A stretch of DNA of 64,000 bases from Porphyromonas sp. (GTDB lineage Bacteria > Bacteroidota > Bacteroidia > Bacteroidales > Porphyromonadaceae). Numbering within the stretch: the first letter of the stretch is position 1; each line of letters begins with the position of its first letter. Of this stretch, positions 1 to 8,272 are shown in pieces. The notes beneath the pieces were generated by a model that was given only the letters and a program-made list of their open reading frames with translations, ran no database searches and was not told the origin of the DNA. Made by a program: the position numbers and the translations under genes. The stretch covers positions 124,001 through 188,000 of the forward strand of contig JALFBN010000003.1 of NCBI GenBank assembly GCA_022772085.1, in the 5' to 3' direction.

Positions 1-698
1 GGGTACTCAACGGCACTAAGATCTTTATTACGAATGCAGAGTACGCTCACGTATATATCATTTTCGCTATGACCGATAAGAGTCAAGGTAATCATGGTAT
101 TTCTGCATTTATCGTGGAAAAGGATATGCCAGGCTTTAGCATTGGTAAGAAAGAGCTTAAGTTGGGTATTCGTGGTTCTGCAACTTGTGAGCTCATCATG
201 GAAAACTGCATCGTTCCCAAAGAAAATCTTTTGGGTAAGATCGGTGGTGGTTTCAAAATTGCCATGAAAACACTTGACGGTGGTCGTATCGGTATCGCCT
301 CTCAAGCTGTTGGTATAGCTCGTGGGGCTATGGACGAAACAGTGAAGTACACCAAGGAGCGTAAGCAATTTGGTCGTAGCATTGCCAAATTCCAAAATAC
401 ACAATTCCAACTTGCTGACCTACAAACAAGGATTGATTGTGCACAGCTTCTTATCCGCCGTGCCTCTTGGCTAAAGGATGCTCAGCTCCCCTACTCTGTG
501 GCAGCTGCAGAAGCTAAACTATTCTGTGCAGAAACAGCAATGGAAATGACAACCAAAGCGGTTCAATTCCATGGTGGTTACGGATATACTCGTGAGTACC
601 CCGTTGAACGCATGATGCGCGATGCCAAGATTACCGAGATTTACGAAGGAACCAGCGAAGTGCAACGTATGGTTATTTCTGCAAACCTATTAAAATAA
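1..698 (+). CDS. bcd: Acyl-CoA dehydrogenase (butyryl-CoA dehydrogenase type), 5' partial
   Basis: The reading frame is open from base 3, so the 69..698 ORF is only the tail of a gene cut by the window edge; 231 C-terminal residues are visible. The enzyme family is FAD-dependent and oxidises or forms the alpha-beta double bond of acyl-CoA, passing electrons through ETF. The start reads [14 protein letters not shown], the typical beta-domain segment. The C-terminal half carries [36 protein letters not shown] and [11 protein letters not shown], whose first Glu after IY aligns with the catalytic base of short-chain enzymes. It is 15 nt upstream of etfB, followed by etfA, crt and hbd, so butyryl-CoA is the likely product or substrate. 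Arg and Gly codons are mostly CGT and GGT, suggesting high expression. Confidence 0.93.
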   Translation, partial: VLNGTKIFITNAEYAHVYIIFAMTDKSQGNHGISAFIVEKDMPGFSIGKKELKLGIRGSATCELIMENCIVPKENLLGKIGGGFKIAMKTLDGGRIGIASQAVGIARGAMDETVKYTKERKQFGRSIAKFQNTQFQLADLQTRIDCAQLLIRRASWLKDAQLPYSVAAAEAKLFCAETAMEMTTKAVQFHGGYGYTREYPVERMMRDAKITEIYEGTSEVQRMVISANLLK

Positions 699-713
699 GA
701 AGGAGGACTATAG

Positions 714-1502
714 ATGTTGAAAATAGTTGTTTGTATCAAGCAAGTTCCCGATACAACTGAAATCAAGCTCGACCCTGTGAAGGGAACGCTCATCCGTGAT
801 GGGGTACCTAGTATTATGAACCCCGATGATAAGGGAGCGTTGGAGCAAGCTCTTCTCTTCAAGGATAAGTTCGGAGCGGAGGTAACATGTATCACCATGG
901 GTCCTCCTCAAGCAAAAGATATCATCCGCGAAGCATTCGCAATGGGTGTAGATAAGGGTTATCTCGTAACAGACCGACGTTTTGGTGGTGCTGATACACT
1001 CGCTACCAGTTACACGATCTCCCAAGCTCTTCGTTCATTGGATTATGACATTATTCTTGCAGGTCGTCAAGCTATTGACGGAGACACTGCACAAGTAGGT
1101 CCTCAGATTGCAGAGCAACTAGATCTCCCCCAAATCACTTACGTTGAGAATGTTGAATTTGATGGCAAAGACCTTTTGACTGTTCGCCGTAATGTGGAAG
1201 AAGGTCACGAAGTATTGGAAGTAAAACTTCCCTGTATGCTCACGTTCTTGGCTTCTGCTTATGAACCTCGCTACATGAATGTTCGTGGAGTTATGGAGGC
1301 GTTCGACAAGGAAATCGTTGAACTAAATGCCGATAGCTTCCCCGTTGATCCTGAACGTCTAGGACTCAAAGGATCTCCGACGAGCGTGAAGAAATCATTC
1401 ACAAAGGGTGCCAAAGCTATGGGTACGCTCCACGATGAGATTACACCCGAAGAAGCTGCTGATATTATTATCGAAAAACTCAAAGAGAAATTCATTATCT
1501 AA
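714..1502 (+). CDS. etfB: Electron transfer flavoprotein, beta subunit
   Basis: A 262-residue ETF beta subunit, which pairs with EtfA to move electrons between NADH, ferredoxin or quinone-linked partners and the acyl-CoA dehydrogenase. The family start IVVCIKQVPDT, the NPDDKGALEQAL segment and the AGRQAIDGDTAQVGPQ nucleotide-binding signature are all present. The ATG at 714 has an unusually good Shine-Dalgarno (AGGAGG at 701-706), rare in Bacteroidetes. The stop overlaps the etfA start (TAATG), so the two subunits are probably translationally coupled. Whether this ETF is bifurcating cannot be decided from the sequence by eye. Confidence 0.95.
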   Translation: MLKIVVCIKQVPDTTEIKLDPVKGTLIRDGVPSIMNPDDKGALEQALLFKDKFGAEVTCITMGPPQAKDIIREAFAMGVDKGYLVTDRRFGGADTLATSYTISQALRSLDYDIILAGRQAIDGDTAQVGPQIAEQLDLPQITYVENVEFDGKDLLTVRRNVEEGHEVLEVKLPCMLTFLASAYEPRYMNVRGVMEAFDKEIVELNADSFPVDPERLGLKGSPTSVKKSFTKGAKAMGTLHDEITPEEAADIIIEKLKEKFII

Positions 1503-2524
1503 TGCATACTATGGACAAAGAACAATATAAAGGAATACAAGTCTTTGCGGAACAACGCGAAGGGGTGGTTCAAAACGTTGCATTCGAGCTTATCGGTAAA
1601 GCTAGAGAATTAGCAGATTCTATTGGAGAAAAGGTAACTGCAGTACTTCTTGGTAAAGGTGTCGAAGGCCTCTGCCCAGAACTCATTGCGGCCGGAGCTG
1701 ATCGGGTGCTTCTCGTAGAGCATGATCTCCTTAAGGACTATGTAACGGAGCAATACGCTCAAGCAATTACACATATCCTCAATACCTACAAACCCGAGAT
1801 CTTCCTCCTTGGAGCTACGACTATTGGTCGCGATTTAGGTCCTCGCCTTTCGGCTCGTATGCATACCGGTCTTACAGCAGACTGTACCTCCCTTGAGATC
1901 AATGAAGATCGTAACTTGTTAATGACTCGTCCTGCATTCGGTGGTAACCTCATGGCTACTATTATTTGTAAGGAACATCGTCCCCAAATGTCTACGGTAC
2001 GTCCTGGAGTAATGCGTCGTAAGGCGAGTGATATGACTCGCACGGGCGAAATCGAAAAGATAGAAGTACCTTTTGATGAAAGCAAGTGTCGTGTTCGTCT
2101 CATTCGCAAAGAACGTGAGACAAAGAACCTTGTTGATATTACAGAAGCTCACGTACTTGTGTCTGGTGGTCGTGGCGTTGGTACCAATGATGGCTTTGAT
2201 AAACTCAGTGCATTGGCTCGTACTTTGGGTGCAGAAGTATCGTCTTCTCGTGCTATGGTGGACGCTGGTGTCATGTCTCATGATCGTCAAGTTGGTCAAA
2301 CGGGGAAGACTGTCCGTCCTGACCTCTACCTCGCTCTCGGTATTTCTGGGGCAATCCAACACCTTGCAGGTATGGAAGAGTCGGAATATATCATTGCAAT
2401 CAATAAGGATAAATTTGCTCCCATTTTCCAAGTTGCTGACTTGGGTCTTGTTGGAGATCTACACAAGATTGTTCCCATTCTTAACGAAAAGCTCAAAGCA
2501 GAACTTGCAAAAACTGGACGTTAA
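1502..2524 (+). CDS. etfA: Electron transfer flavoprotein, alpha subunit
   Basis: A 340-residue ETF alpha subunit. The C-terminal FAD-binding half is clear: LVSGGRGVGTNDGF, the SSSRAMVDAGVM stretch, HDRQVGQTGKTVRPDLYLALGISGAIQHLAGM and the final NKDKFAPIFQVADLGLVGDL. It forms the heterodimer with EtfB. The chosen ATG overlaps the etfB stop by one base; a second ATG three codons later (1511) is an equally possible start. It lies between etfB and crt in the same transcription unit, with codon use like a highly expressed gene. Confidence 0.95.
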   Translation: MHTMDKEQYKGIQVFAEQREGVVQNVAFELIGKARELADSIGEKVTAVLLGKGVEGLCPELIAAGADRVLLVEHDLLKDYVTEQYAQAITHILNTYKPEIFLLGATTIGRDLGPRLSARMHTGLTADCTSLEINEDRNLLMTRPAFGGNLMATIICKEHRPQMSTVRPGVMRRKASDMTRTGEIEKIEVPFDESKCRVRLIRKERETKNLVDITEAHVLVSGGRGVGTNDGFDKLSALARTLGAEVSSSRAMVDAGVMSHDRQVGQTGKTVRPDLYLALGISGAIQHLAGMEESEYIIAINKDKFAPIFQVADLGLVGDLHKIVPILNEKLKAELAKTGR

Positions 2525-2547
2525 TCCATTAGCATAAAGGTTTTGCC

Positions 2548-3324
2548 ATGAGTACTTCGTACACAACGGTTCGACTTGATTGTGAAGAAGGTATCGCTTT
2601 AATCACAATATCCAGACCCGAAAGTTTGAACGCACTTTCTCGTCAGGTGCTCGTAGAACTAGAGCAAGTGCTGCACGAAGTTTCCCAAGATTCTGATATT
2701 CGCGTCCTTCTCCTCACGGGAGAAGGGCGTTCTTTTGTTGCAGGGGCAGATATTGCCGAGATGAAGTCTCTGTCTCCTAATGAAGCAAAAGACTTTGGTA
2801 CCTTGGGAAGCCATGTATTCCGAAAAATCGAACAGATGCCCATGCCCGTAATAGCTGTCATTAATGGCTTTTGTTTGGGCGGTGGCTGTGAGATGGCTCT
2901 TAGTGCTGATATAAGGATAGCATCTTCCAAAGCGAAGTTTGGACAACCAGAAGTTGGGTTGGGTATCACCCCTGGATTTAGTGGTACTCAACGCCTTCCT
3001 AGAACGATTGGCGTAGGAAAAGCCAAGGAATTAATCTATACGGGTCGCATAATAAAGGCAGAAGAGGCACTTGCCATCGGGTTGGTTAATACGGTAGTTT
3101 CTCCAGAAGAACTGATGGCTACAGCTCAAGCTCTTGCAAAAGAAATTGCTCAACAATCTCCCAACGCCGTACGTTTATCAAAAGAGGCAATCAATAGAGG
3201 ATTACAGTCAGATATAGACACTGGGATTGCGGCAGAAAGCACGTTATTTGGTCTCTGTTTTGCCCATTCTGAGCAAACGGAGGGGATGAGTGCATTCCTA
3301 GAGAAGCGTACTCCTCGCTTTTAG
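2548..3324 (+). CDS. crt: Enoyl-CoA hydratase / crotonase
   Basis: A 258-residue crotonase-fold enzyme, of the usual length, that interconverts crotonyl-CoA and 3-hydroxybutyryl-CoA. The oxyanion-hole motifs are FVAGADIAEM and CLGGGCEMALSADIRIA; the two expected catalytic glutamates are in GGCEMA and GQPEVGLGITPG. It starts 23 nt after etfA and precedes hbd, matching the order hydration then dehydrogenation in the butyryl-CoA pathway. The gene symbol rests on context, because related hydratases act on other acyl-CoAs. Confidence 0.92.
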   Translation: MSTSYTTVRLDCEEGIALITISRPESLNALSRQVLVELEQVLHEVSQDSDIRVLLLTGEGRSFVAGADIAEMKSLSPNEAKDFGTLGSHVFRKIEQMPMPVIAVINGFCLGGGCEMALSADIRIASSKAKFGQPEVGLGITPGFSGTQRLPRTIGVGKAKELIYTGRIIKAEEALAIGLVNTVVSPEELMATAQALAKEIAQQSPNAVRLSKEAINRGLQSDIDTGIAAESTLFGLCFAHSEQTEGMSAFLEKRTPRF

Positions 3325-3383
3325 AGTGATTCATTTTTGATAAAACTTCCCATTTCAATAGATACAATATAGATATAGTTAAG

Positions 3384-4229
3384 ATGAAAATAGCAGTTAT
3401 CGGTAATGGTACCATGGGTGCGGGTATTGTACAATGTGCAGCTCAACACGAAATGGATATCATCATGAAAGGTCGTAGTAAGGAATCTCTTGATAAGGCG
3501 ATGCTCAAGCTAAAGAAGAACTTTGCTCGTCTTGTAGAAAAAGGCAAGATTACCGAAGAACAATCTTTGCAATACTATACACACATACATGCTACTCAAG
3601 ATTTTGCGGATATAGCTGATGCAGACATCGTTATTGAGGCATTGTCTGAGGATATGGAGGTCAAGAAATCAACGCTTCGTAACTTGGACGGCATTATCAA
3701 GCCTGAAGCGATTTTTGCCACCAATACCTCTTCATTAAGCATTACGGAGCTAGCTTCCGTAACCAATCGAGCAGAAAAGGTAATCGGCATGCACTTTTTC
3801 AATCCAGTTCCACAGATGAAGCTTGTTGAAGTTATCAGTGGACAGTGTACAAGTACGGAGGTGTTGGATACCATCCTCTCTCTTTGTCAGCAGTTGGAAA
3901 AGACGGCGGTACGAGTTAGTGAAGCACCTGGATTCGTGGTTAATCGGATTCTAATTCCTATGATTAACGAAGCGATCGGTGAGCTTGCAGATGGTGTAGC
4001 AACCGCAGAAGAGATTGATGCCGCCATGAAATTAGGAGCCAACCACCCTATGGGTCCTCTAGAACTTGGAGACTTCATTGGCCTAGATGTTTGTCTTGCC
4101 ATCATGGAAGTACTTCACCGGGAATATGGGGATGACAAATATCGTCCCCATCCCTTGTTGCGTAAGAAGGTTCGAGCAGGACAGTTGGGACGCAAAACGG
4201 GATATGGTATTTATGACTACTCCAAGTAA
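3384..4229 (+). CDS. hbd: 3-hydroxybutyryl-CoA dehydrogenase
   Basis: A 281-residue NAD(P)-dependent dehydrogenase interconverting acetoacetyl-CoA and 3-hydroxybutyryl-CoA. The N-terminal Rossmann fold opens with [15 protein letters not shown]. The catalytic region reads [16 protein letters not shown] and the C-terminal dimerisation domain begins at [10 protein letters not shown], with [12 protein letters not shown]. It is the last gene of the cluster, 59 nt after crt and followed by a strong terminator. No thiolase or terminal butyryl-CoA:acetate CoA-transferase / butyrate kinase gene is in the window; these must lie elsewhere or upstream of base 1. Confidence 0.94.
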   Translation: MKIAVIGNGTMGAGIVQCAAQHEMDIIMKGRSKESLDKAMLKLKKNFARLVEKGKITEEQSLQYYTHIHATQDFADIADADIVIEALSEDMEVKKSTLRNLDGIIKPEAIFATNTSSLSITELASVTNRAEKVIGMHFFNPVPQMKLVEVISGQCTSTEVLDTILSLCQQLEKTAVRVSEAPGFVVNRILIPMINEAIGELADGVATAEEIDAAMKLGANHPMGPLELGDFIGLDVCLAIMEVLHREYGDDKYRPHPLLRKKVRAGQLGRKTGYGIYDYSK

Positions 4230-4278
4230 ATCTCCCTTTTTATGCGCTAAATAAACACAATCATACGAAAATACAAGT

Positions 4279-4327
4279 AAGGTTCGAGATACGGAGATAT
4301 CCGTACTCGGACCTTATTTTTTTATTG
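4279..4327 (+). terminator. Rho-independent terminator after hbd
   Basis: AAGGTTCGAGATACGG pairs with CCGTACTCGGACCTT around an AGATAT loop with one mismatch and one bulge, followed by TTATTTTTTTATT. It closes the bcd-etf-crt-hbd unit and marks the boundary to the prophage remnant. Confidence 0.85.
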
Positions 4328-4340
4328 TATCGTTGACGCA

Positions 4341-4478
4341 GTGAATATAATTGCGGATAAAGACCGCATCCGAGCCCTTTTCGAGTGGACTCGTGACATG
4401 ATAAGAGTACCCACCGGGTGCTTGATCCCCCTGTGGATCAAGGCTCGGGCGAAGGCAGGGCTATTGATGCATTTCTAG
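4341..4478 (+). pseudogene. Short open fragment, probable phage remnant
   Basis: From a GTG at 4341 the frame stays open for 45 codons to TAG at 4476-4478, reading NIIADKDRIRALFEWTRDMI and ending KAGLLMHF. It is too short for the ORF track. It has no start signal of its own and begins directly behind the hbd terminator. I do not recognise the family; its place beside phage-type frames suggests a decayed piece of the same prophage. Confidence 0.3.
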
Positions 4479-4639
4479 AGTAGGCTGCGGGCAAGTCCGA
4501 GTTATTCCGATACAACCCGGGCAAGGAGCAACGTATATTCTCCGACCGTCACCCCTACTACAGCAAGCGTGGTATCCGACATTGCGCCATTGCCACCGAC
4601 AAACTCGCTGCCAACCTTGACAACAACGAGGAGTGCGAG

Positions 4640-5092
4640 GTGCTACGCAACCTCATAAAAAACCAAATCATCAAAGAGACCGAAAAAACGATCCTTGACT
4701 GGGCAAAAAAGGAGCAAGGTCTGCATGATGCATCAACCACGCAAACTGGTAAAATCATCATGTCTAAAAAGGTCGCAGAGAGGTTTTTACCTCATGCAAA
4801 AACAAAGAAAGAGAAAGCTATGCTCGTCCATATCATAGGGCATAACGAAAAACTTACATTCATACGCGAAGATACCCTTGGGGAAAAGAAAGATATGGAC
4901 AACCCAAAGGATGTAAAGAATATCGAGCGAAAGAAGAAGAGAGGAGTAGTAAGTTACACCGTATATTCCTTTGAAAACGAGCAGGGAAAATGGAAAATTG
5001 GATTTGAGAAAACAAACTTCAGAGGGAATTTACACGAAGCCCCATACTATATCTTTTCTATGACAAGCACAAAAAAGAAGAGAACTAAATAA
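4640..5092 (+). CDS. Phage-derived protein, probable remnant of a Mu F-like minor head protein
   Basis: The 150-residue frame can start only at GTG 4640, but it is open upstream to a TAG at 4481-4483, and that upstream part (FRYNPGKEQRIFSDRHPYY, then KRGIRHCAIATDKLAANLD) reads as coding, so this is probably the 3' end of a longer, broken gene. The C-terminal ~90 residues, with HIIGHNEKLTF and HEAPYYIFSM, resemble the small BECR-type nuclease-like tails that phage head proteins often carry; this is by feel, not by search. No functional start or promoter is seen. The virion morphogenesis fragment follows 90 nt later. Confidence 0.5.
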   Translation: MLRNLIKNQIIKETEKTILDWAKKEQGLHDASTTQTGKIIMSKKVAERFLPHAKTKKEKAMLVHIIGHNEKLTFIREDTLGEKKDMDNPKDVKNIERKKKRGVVSYTVYSFENEQGKWKIGFEKTNFRGNLHEAPYYIFSMTSTKKKRTK

Positions 5093-5130
5093 TCGCAAGT
5101 CCGTGGTTTAGAAACTCCCACGGGGCGATT
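5091..5130. other. Nested inverted repeat (RNA hairpin)
   Basis: AATCGC-aagt-CCGTGG-tttagaaact-CCCACGG-gg-CGATT forms an outer 6 bp and an inner 6 bp stem, with GTTT/AAAC able to extend it towards the loop. It begins at the stop codon of the phage-like ORF. There is no U-tract on either side, so it is not a standard terminator; it could be a processing or regulatory hairpin of the former phage transcript. Confidence 0.5.
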
Positions 5131-5182
5131 AGATAGCTCTCTTCCATCACAAAGGTAGCAACAAAATTAGAATAAACAAGCG

Positions 5183-5455
5183 ATGGAACTAGACAAAGCA
5201 AAAATAGAGGCGGCACTGGCAAGGGGACTTGCCCTCCTGATGGAGCAGGAGACTGCCCATGCCTTTCGCACCAAGCAGTGGGGCGGTAGGGCTTGGAAGC
5301 CCTCCAATCTATCGGCCAACCTCCTAATCAAAAGCTCCATGCTCCGTAACAGCATCCACCATACGGCCGTGGGTAACCAAGTCGAGGTTAGCAGTCCCTT
5401 ACCCTATACCAATATCCACAACTGTTATAAGACACATGCAAAGCATACTCATTGA
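5183..5455 (+). CDS. Truncated phage virion morphogenesis protein (Mu gpG-like)
   Basis: The 90-residue product has the layout of phage virion morphogenesis proteins: a charged N-terminus, then WGGRAWKPSN, LLIKSSMLRNSI and VEVSSPLPYTNIHN. Family members continue after this last motif with a glycine-rich end; here the frame changes to CYKTHAKHTH and stops, so the gene is about half the usual length. It follows the head-protein-like fragment as in Mu-type phages. Probably non-functional. Confidence 0.6.
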   Translation: MELDKAKIEAALARGLALLMEQETAHAFRTKQWGGRAWKPSNLSANLLIKSSMLRNSIHHTAVGNQVEVSSPLPYTNIHNCYKTHAKHTH

Positions 5456-5597
5456 GTCTTTGCCATCTCTGCGCTCAATCTCCTCAGCAAGAGAGGCAAA
5501 GACGTTGATTAGCTGATGCTGTGAGAAGAGGACACTCCGATCCTCGTCTGGAACTTCTAACTAATCTGATGCTTCTCAATCCAATCCTTGTTTTTCA
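5415..5597 (-). pseudogene. Frame-broken minus-strand coding remnant
   Basis: On the minus strand an ATG at 5597 opens MKNKDWIEKHQIS and then a stop. After a shift of frame the sequence reads EVPDEDRSVLFSQHQLINVF and LAEEIERRDGKDSM, a stretch with normal protein character. The two parts are probably one small gene broken by a frameshift, overlapping the end of the truncated morphogenesis gene. I do not recognise the family. Confidence 0.3.
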
Positions 5598-5963
5598 TAT
5601 TGCAACTCTCCAACAAGCTCTATTGCATTGACTTTAGATATTGACACGATGGAATCAGCAAATCCAAGTGGATTGTTTTTATTATTCGTATATCATTATT
5701 TACAAAATATTCAACTAATACATGATAGGTCATGCCCACACAAGGCAGTAGTTGCTATTGTTGGCTAAAGTAGGGTCTGCACAAATCAAACGAAAAGAAA
5801 GTTATTGCATAAGAAAAAGAGACAATCATTTGTTTTTCTCAATATATAGCACTATTTTTGCTGCAGATCGCACGATTTAAGCGAATAGTTGTATATGGGA
5901 GCAATGGGTAGGAACCAATTGCCTGCTACCACGTGAGTACAAACTTAATCAGATTATTGATTA
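5598..5963. other. Intergenic stretch without a recognisable gene
   Basis: AT-rich DNA between the prophage remnant and the LRR gene. No frame with protein character was seen on either strand. It holds a short inverted repeat (GGTAGG...CCTGCTACC near 5908-5932) of unknown role. Confidence 0.4.
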
Positions 5964-5996
5964 TTTGTAACAAAAACTGAAGTAATATTACATTTT
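5964..5996 (+). promoter_or_regulatory. Possible Bacteroidetes promoter of the LRR gene
   Basis: TTTG at 5964-5967 and TACATTTT at 5989-5996 (one mismatch to TAnnTTTG) are 21 nt apart, giving a transcript start near 6002, about 24 nt before the ATG. Confidence 0.35.
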
Positions 5997-6025
5997 AAGA
6001 TAGAAGTATAACTAAAAGAAACGAC

Positions 6026-7183
6026 ATGAATCAAAAATCTCTCTTACTCTCCGGCCTAGTAGCATTGCTACTCATGCAGTTTTTCTCTCTAAAGGCACAG
6101 ACTCAGTACACCACGGATCAGCCTTACATGGAAATTGTTTCTTCGGAAAATACAGGTAAATGGCAGTTAAACCTTATCATCCCTTCAAAGGATAAGAAAA
6201 CAGCATGGATCGACCTTAATGACAATGGGAAATATGATCAAGGAGAGGAAAAAGTCCCTGCTTATGGGCAACTCTTTAAACCCAACCGCTCCTCCTACAA
6301 ATTGCGTATATATGGTAAGTTCACTCTCTTCTATTGCTCTCTGAATAACCTAACCTCGGTGGATGTATCACACAACGAAAGCCTAGAACAATTATCTTGT
6401 GATCAGAATAACCTTACAGCCTTGGATATATCTCAAAATCCAAATCTAAAAAAACTCTATTGTAATACGAACAAGATAGAAGGGACGCTCGACTGTACCC
6501 ATTCTCCACAATTGGAAGAGCTCTATTGCTTTGACAACAAGTTTAGGGATATCCGGCTCTCAGGACTAGCTAAACTGAAAGAGCTTTGGTGCAACCGTTG
6601 TCAATTAGAAACTTTAGATTTAACAGATTGCAAGGCCCTTACCCAGTTGATCTGCTTTACAAATGAGATAAAGACGATAACTCTATCCTCTGCTCCCAAT
6701 TTGCAAAAAGTGCACTGCCACGACAATAGAATGAGCCGAGAAGCTATGGAACAGATGATGCAAGCATTACCTACACACGATCAAATTTCGGGAGAAGCCT
6801 TTGTCATAGACAGCGAAGCTCCTTCAGAAGAAAATCATTGCACAGATGTAGCAGTACAAGCCCTCTCTGCTAAAAATTGGAAAGTATACGACTTCAAAGC
6901 CGGAGCCAATGGAGGATATAATCCCTATGCCGGAGAAAGTACACAGACAACAGAGCTATTTGCTATAGGATCGATACGCTGTACTCCTTTGGCTACTACG
7001 TGGCGGGTACAATTGCCAACTCGTCTGGTAGGACAAATAATTCGCATCATCGATCTTAATGGAACTCTGCATATGCAGCAACCAGCCCTAGGAGAATACA
7101 CAGAATTAGATCGTTCGGGCTTGGCGATCGGGTTCTATCTACTTTGTGTCGGAGATCAAGTAATTAAGATCACCAACCCATAA
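6026..7183 (+). CDS. Secreted leucine-rich-repeat protein with T9SS-type C-terminal domain
   Basis: A 385-residue protein. Residues 1-24 form a signal peptide ending at SLKAQ. Residues 61-75 (WIDLNDNGKYDQGEE) form a DxNxNG-type loop, possibly calcium-binding. About residues 95-240 hold six or more short LRRs of the type L..LyCxxNxLtsLDlSxN, with a cysteine at a fixed place in each repeat, as in internalin-J-like proteins of Porphyromonas. The last ~75 residues (VGQIIRIIDLNGTLHMQ, then GFYLLCVGDQVIKITNP) match the beta-sandwich pattern of T9SS type A sorting domains. It is probably exported and attached to the cell surface or released. It stands alone between the prophage remnant and a bidirectional terminator. 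The binding partner is unknown. Confidence 0.75.
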   Translation: MNQKSLLLSGLVALLLMQFFSLKAQTQYTTDQPYMEIVSSENTGKWQLNLIIPSKDKKTAWIDLNDNGKYDQGEEKVPAYGQLFKPNRSSYKLRIYGKFTLFYCSLNNLTSVDVSHNESLEQLSCDQNNLTALDISQNPNLKKLYCNTNKIEGTLDCTHSPQLEELYCFDNKFRDIRLSGLAKLKELWCNRCQLETLDLTDCKALTQLICFTNEIKTITLSSAPNLQKVHCHDNRMSREAMEQMMQALPTHDQISGEAFVIDSEAPSEENHCTDVAVQALSAKNWKVYDFKAGANGGYNPYAGESTQTTELFAIGSIRCTPLATTWRVQLPTRLVGQIIRIIDLNGTLHMQQPALGEYTELDRSGLAIGFYLLCVGDQVIKITNP

Positions 7184-7222
7184 GAATCTATTTTTGGAGC
7201 AAATCCAAGAAATGGACCCACG

Positions 7223-7264
7223 AAAAAAGTGTTGCCTATTTGTAGATGGGCAACACTTTTTTTT
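7223..7264. terminator. Bidirectional terminator between the LRR gene and nadA
   Basis: AAAAAAGTGTTGCC and GGCAACACTTTTTTTT form a 14 bp stem with A- and T-tracts on either side. It lies between convergent genes and can serve both. Confidence 0.9.
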
Positions 7265-7286
7265 GAGGAATACGACAAGAATTGGA

Positions 7287-8222
7287 CTATTTGATGGCGA
7301 GCATTCGCTGAATGGGGAGCAAGGCTCGCTTCCGAATTTCTGGATCAACTGTTACCACATACTTGTTATCTCGCAGTGCATCCCTGAGGTCGGTAAGCGT
7401 GGTTAGCTTCATGTACTCACAGAAATGCTCGGTCGTTATGGGGATAAACTCCAAATTGGGATACTGATAAACCAATTCGGTAATCGCCTCCTTTTCCGTC
7501 GCCACAACAAATTGTTTTTTATCGCTCTGTGCAGGATGTTTCAAAATCCCCGAAGTAGAACCAACAAAACAACGCGGATGTTGCAAGATCTCCGGCTCTT
7601 TGCACGCCACGGATTCAGGATGAATAAGTACATCGGCATTGGGATAGCGTTGCAAATATTCCCGGATTAAATCTCCCGTAATATGGCTATGAACATAGCA
7701 CTCACCCTGCCAAAGATCCATCTTTCGTCCTGTTTTAAGACTGATGTATTCTCCGAGGTTTTTATCAGGACCGAAGAGTATGGGCACATCCGGAGGTAAT
7801 GTCTCAATTACTTTCAGAGCATTGGCACTAGTGACACAGTAATCTGTTTCAGCCTTTACCGCAGCCGAAGTATTCACGTAACTAACAACAAGTCCGTTGG
7901 GATGGTATTTACGCCAAGTGGCGAGTCCGGCGGCGGTTACACTTTCTGCAAGGGTACATCCCGCATTCTCCACGGGTATCAATACGGTCTTATCAGGCGA
8001 AATAATTGATGCCGTCTCTGCCATAAAATGAACACCGCAGAATACAATGACTTTGGCCTTAGTCGTGGCAGCAAGTTGCGACAATGCCAATGAATCTCCA
8101 AGAATATCAGCTACGGCTTGAACCTCTGGACGGGCATAGTAATGGGCCAAAATAATGGCATCTCGTTCCTTCTTTAGGATTGCAATCTCTTCGTTAAGTG
8201 CCTTAAAATCTCCGTTCTTCAT
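7287..8222 (-). CDS. nadA: Quinolinate synthase
   Basis: A 311-residue [4Fe-4S] enzyme condensing iminoaspartate with dihydroxyacetone phosphate to quinolinate. Recognisable are ILAHYYARPEVQAVAD, FCGVHFMAETASIISP (first cluster Cys), FVGSTSGILKHPAQS and HFCEYMKLTTL (third cluster Cys). The middle cysteine normally sits in HPEC; here the text is HPESVACKEPE, so the ligand is probably the Cys three residues later. It is the last gene of a nadB-nadC-nadA unit, 50 nt after nadC, ending at a shared terminator. Confidence 0.95.
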   Translation of the reverse strand: MKNGDFKALNEEIAILKKERDAIILAHYYARPEVQAVADILGDSLALSQLAATTKAKVIVFCGVHFMAETASIISPDKTVLIPVENAGCTLAESVTAAGLATWRKYHPNGLVVSYVNTSAAVKAETDYCVTSANALKVIETLPPDVPILFGPDKNLGEYISLKTGRKMDLWQGECYVHSHITGDLIREYLQRYPNADVLIHPESVACKEPEILQHPRCFVGSTSGILKHPAQSDKKQFVVATEKEAITELVYQYPNLEFIPITTEHFCEYMKLTTLTDLRDALRDNKYVVTVDPEIRKRALLPIQRMLAIK

Positions 8223-8272
8223 CTTTCTCTTTATTCCTTTCTCTCTCTAATCCTCTAAAGGGCTAGAGATCG

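Larger units (their letters stand above)
4330..5600. mobile_element. Mu-like prophage remnant
   Basis: Between two chromosomal genes lies a stretch with short, broken phage-type frames: a 45-codon fragment (4341..4478), a frame resembling the end of a phage head protein (about 4484..5092), a truncated virion morphogenesis protein (5183..5455) and a frame-broken minus-strand fragment (about 5415..5597). Head-protein gene followed by virion-morphogenesis gene is the order of Mu-like phages. No integrase, transposase or clear end repeats are visible, so the limits are approximate and the element looks dead. Confidence 0.6.

Noticed and set aside
2073-2537. 154-aa ORF inside etfA
   Set aside because: Shadow frame of a clear etfA gene.
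4281-4290. GGTTCGAGA resembling a tRNA T-loop
   Set aside because: Part of the hbd terminator stem; no cloverleaf can be formed around it.
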